NCBI GenBank assembly: GCA_016584305.1
Contig: JACEEZ010003598.1
Span: 218,501 to 282,500 of the forward strand
Source: Chionoecetes opilio
Lineage: Eukaryota; Arthropoda; Malacostraca; Decapoda; Majidae
Length of the DNA stretch: 64,000 bases
Direction of reading: 5' to 3'
The notes under the pieces are model-generated. The model was not told the origin of the DNA. It worked only from the letters and a program-made list of their open reading frames with translations, and ran no database searches. Made by a program: the position numbers and the translations under genes. Shown here piece after piece: positions 33,215-45,951 of the stretch (positions are counted from its first letter, which is position 1; each line of letters opens with the position of its first letter).

Positions 33215-33745
33215 CGGTAAGATTCTCCTTTTCCGCCCTTATTAGTGGGGGGTTTTCTCCAGACCTTCACAGATCCCTTCAGATACCTCTAAATGGTAAT
33301 TATAAGGTGGGGGCAAGATGCCCTCCAAACCCCCCCTTACCCCCTAAATGAGCTCCCCCCTGGATCCCCCCCCAAAATACTACTAACCTAAGCTCACTAT
33401 AACATAACCTAACCTTACCAATAACCTCCTTGCGAGACCTAAGGGCGGGAAAAAGGACTAGAATTTTACCTGGTTAGGTTAGGTCATAGTGAGGTTAGGT
33501 TAGATGTTATTTTTTTGGGGGGGTCTCGCTAGAAGGTTATTGGTTAGGTTAGGTTATATTGAGGTTAGATTAGTAATACTAACCATATATTTTTTTAGAG
33601 GTCTAAGGGGGGTCTTTTAGGGGTTGGGGGGGCATCTCTCACCCACATTATAATTACGTTTTAGAGGTATCTGTGAAGGTCTGGAGGAAAAAACCCACTA
33701 CTAAGGGCCGGAAAGGACTAGAATTTTACCGGATATGCTTTTCCA
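33215..33745. repeat. Nested inverted repeat with C-rich and GGTTAGGTTA stretches
   Basis: The outer arms of about 120 bp share CTCCAGACCTTCACAGAT and AGAGGTATCTGTGAAGG. The inner arms share ACTAACCTAAGCTCA / GGTTATTGGTTAGG. The TTAGG-like runs sit in the inner loop and are short and impure, so they look like part of the element rather than a telomere remnant. Confidence 0.7.
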
Positions 33746-33749
33746 AACT

Positions 33750-35120
33750 TGCTCCTTCACATCATAGTTGGGTAAAACTGCAGTTTAAGACAATACTCCC
33801 TATTGACCAATACTCTCCTGACATAACTGCGCCCCCCCCCCAGACCCCCCCTCCGCGAGTTCACTACCATAACCTGGGTCCCTTCGCCCCCCCCCAGACC
33901 CCCCTAGTGTTATTTTTAATTTCCGACGGGTGTTGTAGGGGTTAGAAATACTGCAAATGATCAGATCTACAAGTTGAGGACGGTTATGACTACGTGCCTT
34001 GTAATGCATTAAACTGAAGTACAACCCACGGTTGCAGGACATCTGTGTGGACCCACAAATGTGGAGGCAAGTGTGGTGTTGGGGAGCGCGTAGCTAAACT
34101 CCACAGCCCCCAAAGTCACCACCTGTTTGCATAACTAATTCACGGTTTAATGGCCAAATAATTAACTAGGCCACATGCTATTAGGCGAGTGAGCCATTCT
34201 GAGCAGGGGAGAGGACAGGGGAGGCCGGCTGCTGCCTCGGCTATCCCCTCATCTCCCTGCCGTCACCTGGCCTCGTACCTTATAGGATCGCGAGTACCGT
34301 GCAGAGAGTACCGCGTAGTAGGGAACCGGCATGAAAGGTCCCCAGAGCAGCCGTGACACTTGGAAATCAGCCAATGGGTATTTACGGCCGGGAATGTGTT
34401 TACCTGGTGATCAGCTGGTCTGCCTGAGACACCCACCCAGCCAGCCACTACCACCACGGCTCACCCCTATTATCTACACCCCTGCCTTCCCCTCCCTCTA
34501 TCTACACTATTAATGCACTTCATATTACCACTCTGATGCTAGGGCGAGGTATTAGTAAGTCTCCCGGCCGTACCTTATGACACTTCCCCCTCAAGGAGTT
34601 GCAGCAAACTGGCTCCTCCTTTGCTGCTTCGAGCCAATGACGAAATACTAAACTTGCCAAATGCCTCTTTATAAAACAACATAAATGCCTCTACTATATC
34701 TATTTAGTGATTTATAGAGGTTAACATGTAATACTGAAGTTTATATTAGGTTTTTCTGTGTATTTAACGGTGATCTGTGGTCTCCTATACACTGGATATG
34801 GTTAATTTTAATGAATGAATGAACTAAATGACGAAAGGCAACGCAATTTTTTTTTTTTTTTGCGCAATGGAGATCTTTCTGTGTATTAACGTCGTTTATT
34901 GCATTATATTGAAGATGACTGTAAATGTGATAGTCGTGGATTTACTATAAAGGATAATGTTTAGGTGTGGCATTACAGGTATATAAGATCACAGCGTTAA
35001 GAGATGGTGAGGGACTTTCGCGGGCCGTTTAACATGACGAAGGTTGCGTAGCGTAGGAGAAAGTGCTTCTTTCTGCCCACCACCATGTGACAGGCCTTCG
35101 ATTCCAGCTGGGAAGAGGAA
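33750..35120. other. Unique region between foldback and 115-bp array
   Basis: Contains C-runs near 33827-33900 and a GC-richer, non-repetitive part at 34180-34580 (possible OGDH promoter, see that entry). No frame with recognisable protein similarity. Confidence 0.4.
34404..34500 (-). promoter_or_regulatory. Ogdh: Possible non-coding first exon or promoter area of OGDH
   Basis: The OGDH start-codon exon needs a 5'UTR exon further right. This GC-richer, non-repetitive stretch ends, on the minus strand, in ATCACCAG followed by GTAAAC, a plausible donor. An inverted CCAAT-type box is close by. This is only a candidate, as other donors exist in 30-38 kb. Confidence 0.2.
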
Positions 35121-35658
35121 TTATACATCTAAACTACACATTGCATCCTTTGTAAACTAGAAAACATTAGATATAACATAAAAACAGTAGCCTCAACACA
35201 GTATGATACTAGGAAATATGAAGGAAGATGAGAACCACACTTGATTTTACACATTGCTTCCTCTGTAAACTAGGAAACATTAGATATAACGTGATTACAG
35301 CACCAAAACGAGATATATTTTGCTATTATGATGCTAGAAAGTATGAAGGAAGATGAGAACCACACTTGATTTAATGATTTTACACATTGCTTCTTCTGTA
35401 AACTAGAAAACATTAGACATATCATAAAAACAGTACCCTCAACACTGCAGTATGATGCTAGAAAATATGAAGGAAGATATGAGAACCACACTAGATTTCA
35501 CACTTTGCTTCCTCTGTAAACTAGGAAACATTAGATATAACGTGATTACAGCACCACAACGAGATATATTTTGCTATTATGATGCTAGAAAGTATAAATA
35601 AAGATGAAAACCACACCTAGTCTACATACTTTCCTTCCTATCTATACTAGAAAACATT

Positions 35659-37786
35659 TAGTGAGGCCGCTAAGGACCAGATTTCAAGAGGATGGGGACA
35701 TGCCGGATAAAAGCACCAAATTTTTTTCAGGCTTTTTTACAGGGTCCTAGCAAATTTTTTGAGGGGGGAACAAACGACCCAAACTAGAACCCTTATAACC
35801 ATTTTTTTGGATAACGGCTAATTTTCACTTAAAAAAATTTGTTTAAATAAAGATGCCAAACCCACCAAAGACGAGAGAAGCAGGTCGGAAATGTCTATGG
35901 GGGAAGGATGACGGGCCCTCTTTTCCCGTCTCTCAAGCACACAGCACCGTGAGGGGACCGGACCCCTTTTTCAAGCATGAGAATCCCCCATACCCTCCTT
36001 TTGGCTGAAAAGGGAAGCTGCGAAAGGGAAAAAAGTCCGACTCCCAATTCGGGCCCAGAAGACGAAAGAAAAACCCTCGGGGCCATTTGTGTTAGAGGCC
36101 GATGGTGTGCTTGGTACACCTCCTCCCAGTGACGCATCACTCATTTGGATTATGCAAGGGGAGTGTTTTTTCCCCCACACATGAGGAAACTGGAAAACCT
36201 CTTGAAGTAGATGGGGGTATGGGGACAGGACCGGGGGAACAACATAAAAAGAATAAACCAGAGAAAACGGGGGAAAGGGTACAAAGGAAGGGTGGAGGCC
36301 AGAAAAGGGCCCCAGGCAATTGGCCCGATTTCCTGCGTGCCCCCCACAACAAGGGAAAACTTTCCATTTCCTATCAAGAAATTGACCCCTACCCCCCCAA
36401 CGGAAAGCGGTTTTTTGCAACATCTGGAGCCTCGTATTCTGCAGGGGCACTCCACCGATGCCGCCATGTGACCCGAAGAGGCAACACAAGAATTTGGGGG
36501 CCATCTACAAGATCCCTAGAGGTGGATGCACCACATGCTTGGTACGCCCGGGGATACTGAGTTCTTGTCACCCTCATCGGGAAAGTATCAAATTTACCAG
36601 CAAGACCCATCGGCTGACATCGGGGTCCCTTCGGCATGGCAAGAACTTCCTTTTCCACACATAATGCCATCTTAGTACTCGGGGGCAAAAGAAGTCCACA
36701 GCGTACCATTTTTCCAAGTTTTCACAGGGTGTGATACGACTTTTCTTTTTTTTGGGAAAGGGGAAAAAAAGCGGTTTGGGAAGCATGGGTGCCTAAACCG
36801 AATCACAGATGCCTTAATTTCATCGGAACTCCACATGCACAAATCACCGTGGATTGCCGGGATTTCAGTGCTGGAACGTTCACAGTCGTTATATATGACA
36901 AGACCAGCCCTCGGTGTCGGTAATGAAGCAAGTAATAGGACTGTTCTGCCAGAAAACAGAACGCTGGAGACATTCCCCCAACTCAAAGGCCCTTGCTCAG
37001 CAACCAACGTGAGTGTTACCAGGCTGCATTGGACAAACCTGCACAGGCAACATACAGACACAACTTGTGAAGGCTGCTGTGGACACTGGATTGCAGAACA
37101 AAGTCTGGGTTCCTGTCTGGACTCGCAGCCTGCGGCAGCAAAGGCTGTAAGTGATTTGTGAAGTGTTGCTGCAAAGTGCTGCAGGTTGTGGCGTTGGAGA
37201 TGTTCATGCAAGAAAGCAGCTGGAAATGCACAACTGTGTCAGCTGCAAATTGAAAGTAGACACATAATTACAGTATGAATATACCTGCATTTGATACTGG
37301 TCTTAACAAAGACATGGCATTCCTGCAGCTGTACAGGAAGAAATGATTGTTGTAGAGCTTAATGAATACTTTTTTCATAATTGCACGTCAGTAGATTAAC
37401 CACTGTCATGGTTTTGAATTGCAAGGAGTAATTTTTCGTTGTTTGCTAATAAACTACATGGCATTTGATGTCACGCAGGGAGTTTAAAAGTCGAATAATA
37501 TTGAATTTATGTGTTTTTGACACACATTGGAATATTTTGTTTGGAAGTTTTAATATAATAATAGATAAACTTGCACCCAAAAAAACATTATCCTTTATCT
37601 TTTAAAAACACCATTTACCCTAATTCACATGCGGGAAATGTCAAAAATAAAAAGCGTTCCTTATAGCATCTGAGTGATGGGATCATTTGTACCCCCTCAA
37701 ATCATAGCTAGGAGCCTGTAGAGTGCCTGAAAAAATTTTGGTGCTTTTATCCGGCATGTCCCCATCATTTCACTAAGCTGCCGGAC
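35659..37786 (+). mobile_element. 2.1-kb terminal-inverted-repeat element with decayed protein
   Basis: The inverted termini extend over about 80 bp and include TTAGTGAGGCCGCTAAG-like ends and the exact block GATGGGGACATGCCGGATAA, then AAGCACC. It sits inside the 115-130-bp array, next to TTAG. The interior (35850-37260) carries the GCDT-motif remnant. I cannot name the transposon family from the termini. Confidence 0.85.
35900..37260 (+). pseudogene. Decayed protein with FTGCDTT and VVIYDKTSP motifs and Cys-rich tail
   Basis: Following the plus strand across frameshifts gives GPEDERK..., ADGVLGTPPPSDASLIWIMQ-like, HSTDAA, FFQVFTGCDTTFLFF, KAVWEAW, FTVVIYDKTSPR, IPPTQ..LL, WVPVWT and a C-terminal stretch with several CC/C residues. 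The order TGCDT...GKGKK.AW, VVIYDKTS, PPT..LL, W.PVW and a Cys-rich end is one I recall from many uncharacterised animal proteins. Function is unknown and I do not call it a transposase. At least four frameshifts, several in homopolymers, make it non-functional here. Confidence 0.6.
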
Positions 37787-38020
37787 TAATTAGATATAAC
37801 GTGATTACAGTACCACAACGAGATATATTTGACTATTATGATGCGAAAAAGTATGAAGGAAGATGAGAACCACTCTTATCTACACTTTGCTTCCTCTGTA
37901 AACTAGGAAACATTAGATATAACATAATGACAATACCACAGCTACCACAACTGTACCACAACTAGATATATTTTGCTATTATGATGCTAGAAAGTATGAA
38001 GGAAGATAAAAACTCACATT

Positions 38021-38401
38021 CAGATTTTGCTGCGTCTCGTAAGCTGAAAGGTACCTGGAACTGTCGCCGATAGGAATTCTCGCCGCCGTCGTCGAGTGTT
38101 CCAATTCTTGATATTACAGGACCCAATATATACATTTAATCAAGTTTTACCCGTGTTTCTGCATTCAGGGATGAAATACTATCGTTAGCTTGATCAGTTA
38201 GGTTAAGTTAGGTGCCAATGTCCAGGTTAGGTTAACATTTCCACGTCGGCGAGAGTTCTAGGTTGGTGTTTCGGCGAGAATTCCCATCGGCGACAGTTCC
38301 ATAAACCAGCTGAAAGACCATCGATACAGCATATGTCTTAACGCAGTCTATTTGTCATCATAGAGCTTACATACACAATCTTAAGTAGAGTTACTATAGT
38401 G
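38021..38401. other. Unique sequence, short inverted motif
   Basis: Holds an inverted pair CTGTCGCCGATAGGAATTCT / GAGAATTCCCATCGGCGACAG around GGTTAGGTTA-like sequence (38052-38300), probably another foldback piece. No gene seen. Confidence 0.5.
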
Positions 38402-38426
38402 TGTGTGAGAGAGAGAGAGATATGAG

Positions 38427-38508
<82 letters not shown>
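38402..38508. repeat. GA microsatellite
   Basis: About 105 bp of GA units. Confidence 0.95.
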
Positions 38509-38511
<3 letters not shown>

Positions 38512-38743
38512 TAAAGCAAATTCATAGTTTCTAAATCATCCCGTATAGGTGTGGTACGAAAAAAAGTTCATAAGGTCAAGGTACATGAAAGGGAAGTTGA
38601 GGTTGTGTAGGTATGATTTCCTGTTTGGCGTGCGAGTGTATACCCAGCCATTGATTATATAAGCCGTGAGGATGTGACGGAGACATAATCATCTATATTA
38701 CTCGAAGGTGAAGCCCTCAAAGAAATTAAAAGGACAGGCGCTA

Positions 38744-38977
38744 CCGTCAATAACACTTTAGTCGCCACTGCACTAATGTCGCCAGGCGCCATATATTAGG
38801 ACAACTAATTTTAGCATCACTACAGATTTGTATGTGCCACTGAAGAGGCATGCACAGTAGTTTATGATATGTACTACCTATCTTTAGTGGCACATAAAGA
38901 TCTGTAGTGATGCTAAAATACGTAATATATGGCGTATGGCGATATTAGTGCAGTGCCGACTATAGTGTTATTGACGG
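38744..38977. mobile_element. GTCGCCA-motif element, copy 3 (234-bp deletion form)
   Basis: TA-flanked CCGTCAATAACACTTTAGTC and its inverse. Only the two outer arms (about 115 bp each) remain, meeting at a central ATGTAC-like loop, so the central frame-bearing part is absent. Confidence 0.88.
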
Positions 38978-39134
38978 TAGAATTTCAACATGTTAAGAAG
39001 AGAGAATAAACTATGATCATTGCAGCGAAACTGATAAATTAATGATTTTTTTTTTATATTTTCTAGATACCTGCATTATAGATAGCCAGCACAATCAGCT
39101 CTCGTTGCACAGTAATTGAAATCTCACATCACTA

Positions 39135-39346
39135 TAGTCTATTTTTTTTAACAAGGTGAAAATTACATTCTATCTTAAGATCTTATGCTTAAAATGAATG
39201 CCTATGTTTACCTGATAATATGGTTATAACTATGATGAAATACAGCTGAAATTAAGAAGAAGCCGTACTATTTCCTTCTCCTGGCATCAAATATCAGTCA
39301 GTAAACAGCAAGGAGGATTTTTCACCTCTAAGAAAAACAGACTAAT
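39135..39346 (+). mobile_element. AACGAGGC-terminus MITE, copy 4
   Basis: AGTCTATTTTTTTTAACAAG at left, TCTAAGAAAAACAGACT at right. More diverged than the other copies. Confidence 0.8.
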
Positions 39347-39477
39347 ATGCAGTACACACTAAAATCACATGCATAGAGTAATCTCAACATTATATGGTAT
39401 TCACTTTAATCACACTTAACATAAGACCTACTATAAGCTTCACTCTTTTATATTCACAAGTAACACATGCGTAGATT

Positions 39478-39668
39478 TTAAAAAGAAATAGAGAGAAACT
39501 GGTTCACAAATAGGGTGGTGATTATGATTGGAATGGACTCAGTCAGGTGGTCAATGCGGAGTCAATAACGAGTTTTGAAAGGAGGCTTAGACAGCTTTAT
39601 GGATGGGGCTGAAAGGTGGATGTAGGTAGTGTTAAGTAACAGAAACTACCACGTGTAGGTATCAATTT
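39478..39668 (+). mobile_element. LINE C-terminal fragment (CR1-like), plus strand
   Basis: Reads as decayed KRNRE.LVHK.GGDYDWNGLSQVVNAESI-type sequence and ends in GTAACAGAAACTACC, the family's 3' part. Confidence 0.7.
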
Positions 39669-39890
39669 CAAGTGATTATTTAAGTATTAGTGTTATTTTG
39701 ATCAAGCAACGGATGGTGGCGGCGACGGTGGCGATGGTGATGGTGGTGATGGTGTTATTAGTGAGCTTGGATATAATGATGATGATGATGATGATGATAA
39801 TAGTGGTGATGGTGGTGGTGATGGTGTATGTGTCTGTCTGTCTGTTTGAGTCATGGAGGTTGAACAGAAAGCTTTCCTGGCCTTGGTTAT

Positions 39891-40176
<286 letters not shown>

Positions 40177-40469
40177 ACTCCACCCATGACCCACTGGCCG
40201 TCCCATGTATAGCAATGAAGACATGCGAGGAAAGCTAACGTTACCCAATACACTGGTCGCGCTGTATACTACCTTAACATGCATTGACAGGGAGGAAGGG
40301 CTTGATAAGGATGTTGCAGCCCTTATCTAACGAAGGATGTCATTCACTTATATAACAGTACCTTGATTATGACATCCTAACAGCGTATGTAGTTCGGTTC
40401 GATTGCATAGTTACCAAAAAAGGGTCATGATTTGATATTAAAGTGATATTTCAAGGTCAAGGTAGCTCT

Positions 40470-40502
40470 TTTGTGTGTGTGTGTGTGTCTGTGTGTGTGT
40501 GT

Positions 40503-40538
<36 letters not shown>

Positions 40539-40558
40539 GTGTGTGTGTGGTGTGTGTG
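40470..40558. repeat. GT microsatellite
   Basis: About 90 bp of GT units with a few C interruptions. Confidence 0.95.
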
Positions 40559-40589
40559 TAGGAAGGAATAGGCACATGTGATTATGAAT

Positions 40590-40710
40590 TTTGTCAACTC
40601 CTCTTTCTGTATTTCCTTTCTATTTGTTTTACAGGGACTGGTAATAAGCGAGATTTGTGTTACGTTCTCTCTTTGTCTCTTCTCTTCGCCAGTCCTCTTA
40701 TGATATAAAG
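40590..40710 (+). mobile_element. LINE 3' end fragment, diverged
   Basis: GGGACTGGTAATAAGCGAGA ... CGCCAGTCCTCTTATG matches the 3' UTR of the LINE at 1-1722, followed by an A-rich stretch. Confidence 0.7.
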
Positions 40711-40821
40711 AAAAGGAAAAAAAGTGATTTGCCTATGATTTTTTTCAATGTTAGTGAGTATTAGCAGGAAGCTTATGTATCGATGAATTGTAAGTCTCGA
40801 GCAGGATGTTTTGTTTGACAC

Positions 40822-40823
<2 letters not shown>

Positions 40824-40898
<75 letters not shown>
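40824..40898. repeat. CT microsatellite
   Basis: About 75 bp of CT units then CA units. Confidence 0.95.
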
Positions 40899-40909
<11 letters not shown>

Positions 40910-41020
40910 GCGCAGCCATACATTGCTTATAGTCTAAAGTTTTCCTATAGCTTGGCAAATATTTCTCAACATCACTTCGTAGTATAGAAAGCAGGAAAAT
41001 AGGAGGATTTTTTAGTAAGT

Positions 41021-41268
<248 letters not shown>

Positions 41269-41754
41269 GGTTGTTCGCGTTCTTGTCTAATTGTTCTCAT
41301 GTAGTAGAATTTTGATGTACTTATGTAAATATGTAAATTTAAAAAAATTGTTGGAATGAATGAATAAAGACGATCGACTCAGGTCTACGCGTACCACGGC
41401 GGAATATATTGAATAAAAAAAGTTTCAGTGGACAGGCAAGTATTTCTCAGGTAAGGTAGACAGGTAACACATAATTAATAAAGGAATTATGAAGAGTGGT
41501 GCGGTGTTAGGTGAATTATTATAAACGCCTAATAATTTACTTTTTTCTCTCACACCTTTAAATTGAAATACTGTACCCATTCAATATGCACGTTACATAC
41601 CAAGGATACTATAGGGGGGGGGGGCTACCGGTCTTGTATTATTCTTATTCCATACTGATGATACTGTACTAAAATACCCGTAATCGTAGAAAACGGGAGT
41701 GTTGCTGCATAATAAAGCGATAACTTAAGTGAATCGTAATAACAAGGCTACTAT

Positions 41755-42533
41755 ATGGTGGGAGAGATTTGGACGGACTTACCCTCCCTCCCTTGGTCCA
41801 TCCCCTTTGCACTCCACGCTGGCAACACCTGGCTACAGAGGGTTGCCCCCGCCGCCAGCCACCGGCTCCACCTCGACCACCTACTGCAGGAAGGACCCGG
41901 CCGGCCCACCCTAGCTCCTGCCGCCTTCTACCTCGCCCCCTCCACCGTGGCTTGTTCCGTCGGTGGAGGTCATCACCACCACCTTGCCGGCCAGCCAGGG
42001 GCTGTGCGCCCGGGCGGAGCTGCGACAGCACGCACTGAGGAGATGGCAGAGGCCAACGTCCCGGGCAGTGCCGTCTACTACACCGCGGACGGCTCTGTCG
42101 TTGAGAGAGGCAGGACGGGTCCGGGCAAGTATAATACGAGTATAGTATTTTTGGGCGCGGCGGTGGTCACAGGCCGGAAGCTGCTGTCCTGCAGGATGCC
42201 CGACCGGACTCCTGACGCCCTGCTCCGTCCTGCAGACGGGGCTGGTGACGATCCAGCACGCCCTGGAGCATGCCCGCCACCCTCGGGAGGAGATGGCGGT
42301 CGTCCACTGCGACTCCAGGTCTGCTTTACAGATAATGCAGCAACTGTGTCCGCCAGCGGACACCGTGCGGCTCAACGCCACCATCATGGGCTTCATTATG
42401 AGCCCAGAGCACGACGAGGCTAGGGCAGCCCTGGTGCTCCGGCGGACACAAGAGGACCTGCCTCGGCTGTTGGCAGCGCTCCCCACGCTGCGCGCAGCAC
42501 ACGCCACACCAGTGCATTTTTTTACATTATAAC
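41755..42533 (+). pseudogene. LINE RNase H-domain fragment, GC-rich, frameshifted
   Basis: The stretch 42060-42400 gives AVYYTADGSV, then in another frame TGLVTIQHALEHARHPREEM, AVVHCDSRSALQIMQQL and RLNATIMGFI. TADGS, the E-containing helix and HCDSRSAL are the catalytic landmarks of an RNase H fold as found at the end of many LINE polyproteins. At least two frameshifts break it. GC content is far above the surroundings, so it is a younger or different element from the LINE at 1-1722. No host gene is implied. Confidence 0.75.
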
Positions 42534-43290
42534 TGGGCGACCAAAAGGTCTCCCAGTGATGGAAATCTGTCGCCCAGTAAGGACATTTTTAAGCTACTAG
42601 GCGACAAGATATTTATTCATAAAATCCTTCCTGGATGCAATGGCTCATCATGTCTGTGTGTGCAAGATCCGGAAGTACATTCATTCTTATTACTGCATAA
42701 CAAACTATGATCTTTATTTATATCTATTTCTTCTTTTATTGCTTATATCATCTTGTAGAGCCATCTATAACCTGTCAATTGTTTGCGCAGTGAAATTTTG
42801 TTGGTGCCTCTGGAAGATTCATAAACACAGCATGGAAAGGGAGGGGGACGCGGGTTACAAAACATACAAAATGGGGAAGATTATTTTACCAAAAAGCTGT
42901 ATTTGATCAGGTATGCCTACTACTACCCTTCTGGATATCCAAGAAATGTCGCCCAGTAAGATTTGCTTAAAAAATGTTCTGCGCCACACAGCGGAACATG
43001 ACGCGCCTAGCTCACACACACCAAGTCACACTCTAGATCAGCGGTTTTTAACCTGTGGGGGGGGGGGGGGGGGTAATTACGTAGGGGGGCGTGAAGTTGA
43101 AACCGTGAACCAAAAGAGAAAAAGAAAAGACTGTCAAGTGTTTATCTTGAGCTCGGCCTTCGTTTTAACATGAGTGTCGCGCGCGAGGGTGAGCGAAGAA
43201 AGTCGCTACAGAGGCGCAAGTGTGGCTGGGATAAAACTCTGCGGTGACGTCTTGCTAGATTTCACTAACTATGTAGACTATACAATATTA
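42534..43290. other. Non-coding, no clear feature
   Basis: AT-rich sequence with GGCGACAAGAT / GTCGCCCAGTAA motifs repeated three times (42534-42610, 42948) and a G-run at 43052-43072 in a TAACCTGTGGGGG-type context. No gene supported. Confidence 0.4.
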
Positions 43291-43530
43291 TTTTTTTATA
43301 TCCTTATTATTATTATTGTTATTATTATTTTTTTTATTATTATTATCAGTATCGTTATCATCATCATTATCATTATCGTTATCATCATTATTATTGTTGA
43401 TATCATTGTTATTATTAATGTTCTTATTGTTCTTCTTATTATTATTATCATTATTAGTATTAGTATTTTATCAAAATTACCATTATTACTATTATGATTA
43501 TTATTATCATTATTATATATACTATTAAAA
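43290..43530. repeat. ATT/ATC-rich simple sequence
   Basis: About 240 bp of TTA, TCA and TTG triplets. Confidence 0.93.
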
Positions 43531-43772
43531 ATAAAGATGGTGGCATACACTATTATGATAGGTGCTCAGCTCCGCCGCATTAGTGTTTGATCCTATGATA
43601 GGTGAGAACCCGTTACCCCGGGACACAGGGCTAGTGTGACATCCGGGTTACCACAGTTACCTTCCCCAGGTTTCCCCAGGTACCCATTGATCAACCCCGA
43701 AAGGATGGATGGACAGCTGTCTGGGTTGGTCGCCGACTTGCCCAGGCCTGGATTCTAACTAGGGTCCGCAGA

Positions 43773-44200
43773 TTCATAAGAACATAAGAATATAAGAAAA
43801 TAAGGAAGCTACAAGAGGCCGTGAGACCTACACGTGGTAGTTCCTGTTACTTAACTCTACCTACATCCACCTCTCTTCCCTATCCATGAATTTATCAAGA
43901 CTCCTTTTAAAGACCCCTATAGACTCTGCATTGACCACCTGACGACTGAGTCCATTCCAATCATTCACCACCCAATTTGTAAACCAGTTTCTCCTTGTTT
44001 CTTTTTTAAATCTACGCTTTTCCAGCTTGAATCCGTTACTTCTTGTTCTAACCCTGATTACTAGCCGTAAGAACTTTTCCTACATCTCCTTTTTTGTATC
44101 CCTTTATCCACTTAAAATCTTCTATGAGATCGCCCCTTACTCTGCGCCTCTCGAGTGAGTGTAAATTTAATAGTTTCAATCTCTTCTCATAACGAATATT
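43773..44200 (-). pseudogene. LINE C-terminal fragment (CR1-like), best preserved copy
   Basis: Reverse strand gives TRSNGFKLEKRRFKKETRRN, then WFTNWVVNDWNGLSRQVVNA and ESIGVFKRSL. This pattern (R..R..F...V.DWN.L...VV.A.S...FK..LD) marks the end of CR1-type LINE ORFs. The 3' end is the AGGAACTACCACGTGTAGGT tail toward 43790. Confidence 0.82.
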
Positions 44201-44938
44201 AAAAGTTGATCTAGGTCACACTGTCACTGGTGTCTCCGGCGGTGCCCGTTCATCTCTTATAAATGTTTAGATTTAAGATTAGTATACGTTTGTAATGTAA
44301 GTTAATCTTAAGGCTGTATGTAAGGCTAATGTAAGTTTTGGAAGAGATGTAAATAAGCTTAACTTAAAACCCTTCCACTCTCCATCAAGCATCCTCCTTC
44401 CATCCTCTCTCCGTGTTAAATTCCTCCTTCCTTCCCTAGCTCTTTCTCCCTTCTTCTTTCCTTCCCTCGACATCTCTCCGTCCCTTTCTTCCTCCTTCCC
44501 TCTGTCCTTCTTCACCCTTTCCTCTCTTCCTCCTATCGTCCCTCTATCATTTCCTCTGTCCTTCCCACTCCTTTCTTCCCTCCAACTGACCTTCTGCATA
44601 CCTCTCCGTCCCTCCCTCCCTCCCTCCCGCTCACGGTGTGCGACCATGTATACGCCGACTCAGTTTTTTGTATACGTGCTGGCATCTTGCAGGCACCAGT
44701 GAACAATGAAACAAGGGAGCTGCGACAACTTTTACTAAACTTATCCCTCGCATATTTGCTCTAAGTTTGACTAGTACGCAGAAAACTCACTCATCTGATG
44801 TACCAGCAACCTTTATCAGATAACAATGAAACATATCCCTGTGTTATCATACGAGGAAGAAGAGAAAGGTCGAGAGATGGGCTTTATCATTCTCTGCTAT
44901 CGGTCATACCCTTTGGTCTCTTTAGTTCTACGCACCTA
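44201..44938. other. Pyrimidine-rich and unique sequence
   Basis: 44350-44640 is TTCC/TCCC-rich low-complexity sequence. The rest is unique and non-coding. Confidence 0.5.
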
Positions 44939-45407
44939 CCGTAGATAACACTATAGTCGCCACCTGCACTAATGTCGCCAGGCGCCATATATTACGAATT
45001 TTAGCATCACTACTGATTTGTATGTGCCACTGAAGATGATACACAGTAGTTTATATCATGACTGTATAATCTACCCTGTTTCAGTGTTGTTTTATGCTTT
45101 GCATCTGCAAGTATATACAGTTTCAAATTTCCCTACTCGTTTTTTTTTCGGGCGACGACGACGGCGGTAGGGACATAGACACTAGCTGGCGATCTTAGTG
45201 TAGGTCGCCACTCGGTTGATATTTTTGTAATTTGTTCATTTATAGCCATACTATGACACAGATGAAGACACAAAATGACACAGACTCTCCAGATAGCCCC
45301 TTCTAACTTTCCTGAAATCATGGATGTAGAAATGTATGTATGAACGCCACCACACGTCTGTACATCGAAAAGAAACATTGTCCTGGCGACTTTAGTGTCA
45401 TCTACGG
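44939..45407 (-). mobile_element. GTCGCCA-motif element, copy 4 (469-bp type)
   Basis: TA-flanked CCGTAGATAACACTATAGTC and inverse. Minus-strand frame [20 protein letters not shown] ... KISTEWRPTLRSPASVYV. Confidence 0.93.
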
Positions 45408-45504
45408 TACATAGACTGATTGATTACCGTCTGCAGAGCTTTCTTGAGACAGTCTTGTATTATTTAATATATCGCTATTTTCAAGAAAGATATCACGGTA
45501 TTAA

Positions 45505-45707
45505 CACCTTGAGGCCCAGCACGTAATTTCCATTGTAATTTGGGTATCATTAGACGATTTTTGTGAATATAAGCAATATTTTATAGATATGACCTGTTTA
45601 GTATCCTTGTCCACTAACTAATTTGGTATATTAAGTTGCTTTTCGTAATTTTATGGCTAACAACTGACAATTTTATGTAGCAAAGGAAAGATCTGGGTGT
45701 GAAGGGG
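45505..45707 (+). mobile_element. piggyBac-like MITE, copy 8
   Basis: 203 bp between TTAA tetramers; CACCTTGAGGCCCAGCACG at left, GGGTGTGAAGGGG at right. Lies between two inverted GTCGCCA elements. Confidence 0.88.
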
Positions 45708-45951
45708 TTAACTGGTATTGGCAAGTGACTGTTCTATGTTACTGTAGGATAAACATTTATATTTTTTCTGCTGTGTCTGCGCGCGCTTGTTTGGTCAGCT
45801 TGCAGTGTGTGTGTTGCGTGAGGTGCAGGATGACGATGGAGTGTACGAATAAGACGTGATGTTTACCCCAATATATGAGTCAGACGGTGAGCCAGAGAAC
45901 GCCAAGGATCAGTGAGGGAAGGCAGGCATACGTCTCGCAAAATATAAACTA

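Larger units (their letters stand above)
35120..38020 (+). repeat. 115-130-bp tandem array interrupted by a 2.1-kb element
   Basis: About five units before 35659 and about two after 37786. Each contains ACATTGCTTCCTCTGTAAAC, CATTAGATATAACGTGATTA, GAGATATATTTTGCTATTAT and ATGAAGGAAGATGAGAAC. Some units lack the GCACCAAAACGAG part. Confidence 0.9.

Noticed and set aside
33470..33580. TTAGG-type interstitial telomere
   Set aside because: GGTTAGGTTA runs are short, impure and belong to the inner arms of a foldback repeat.
35971..36504. Minus-strand frame of 177 codons, and other frames in 36-37 kb
   Set aside because: They lie antisense to the decayed GCDT-motif protein, whose motifs are recognisable only on the plus strand.
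41755..42423. Host gene of 222 codons
   Set aside because: The frame is a fragment of a LINE RNase H region with shifts; the recognisable DSRSAL block is in another frame.
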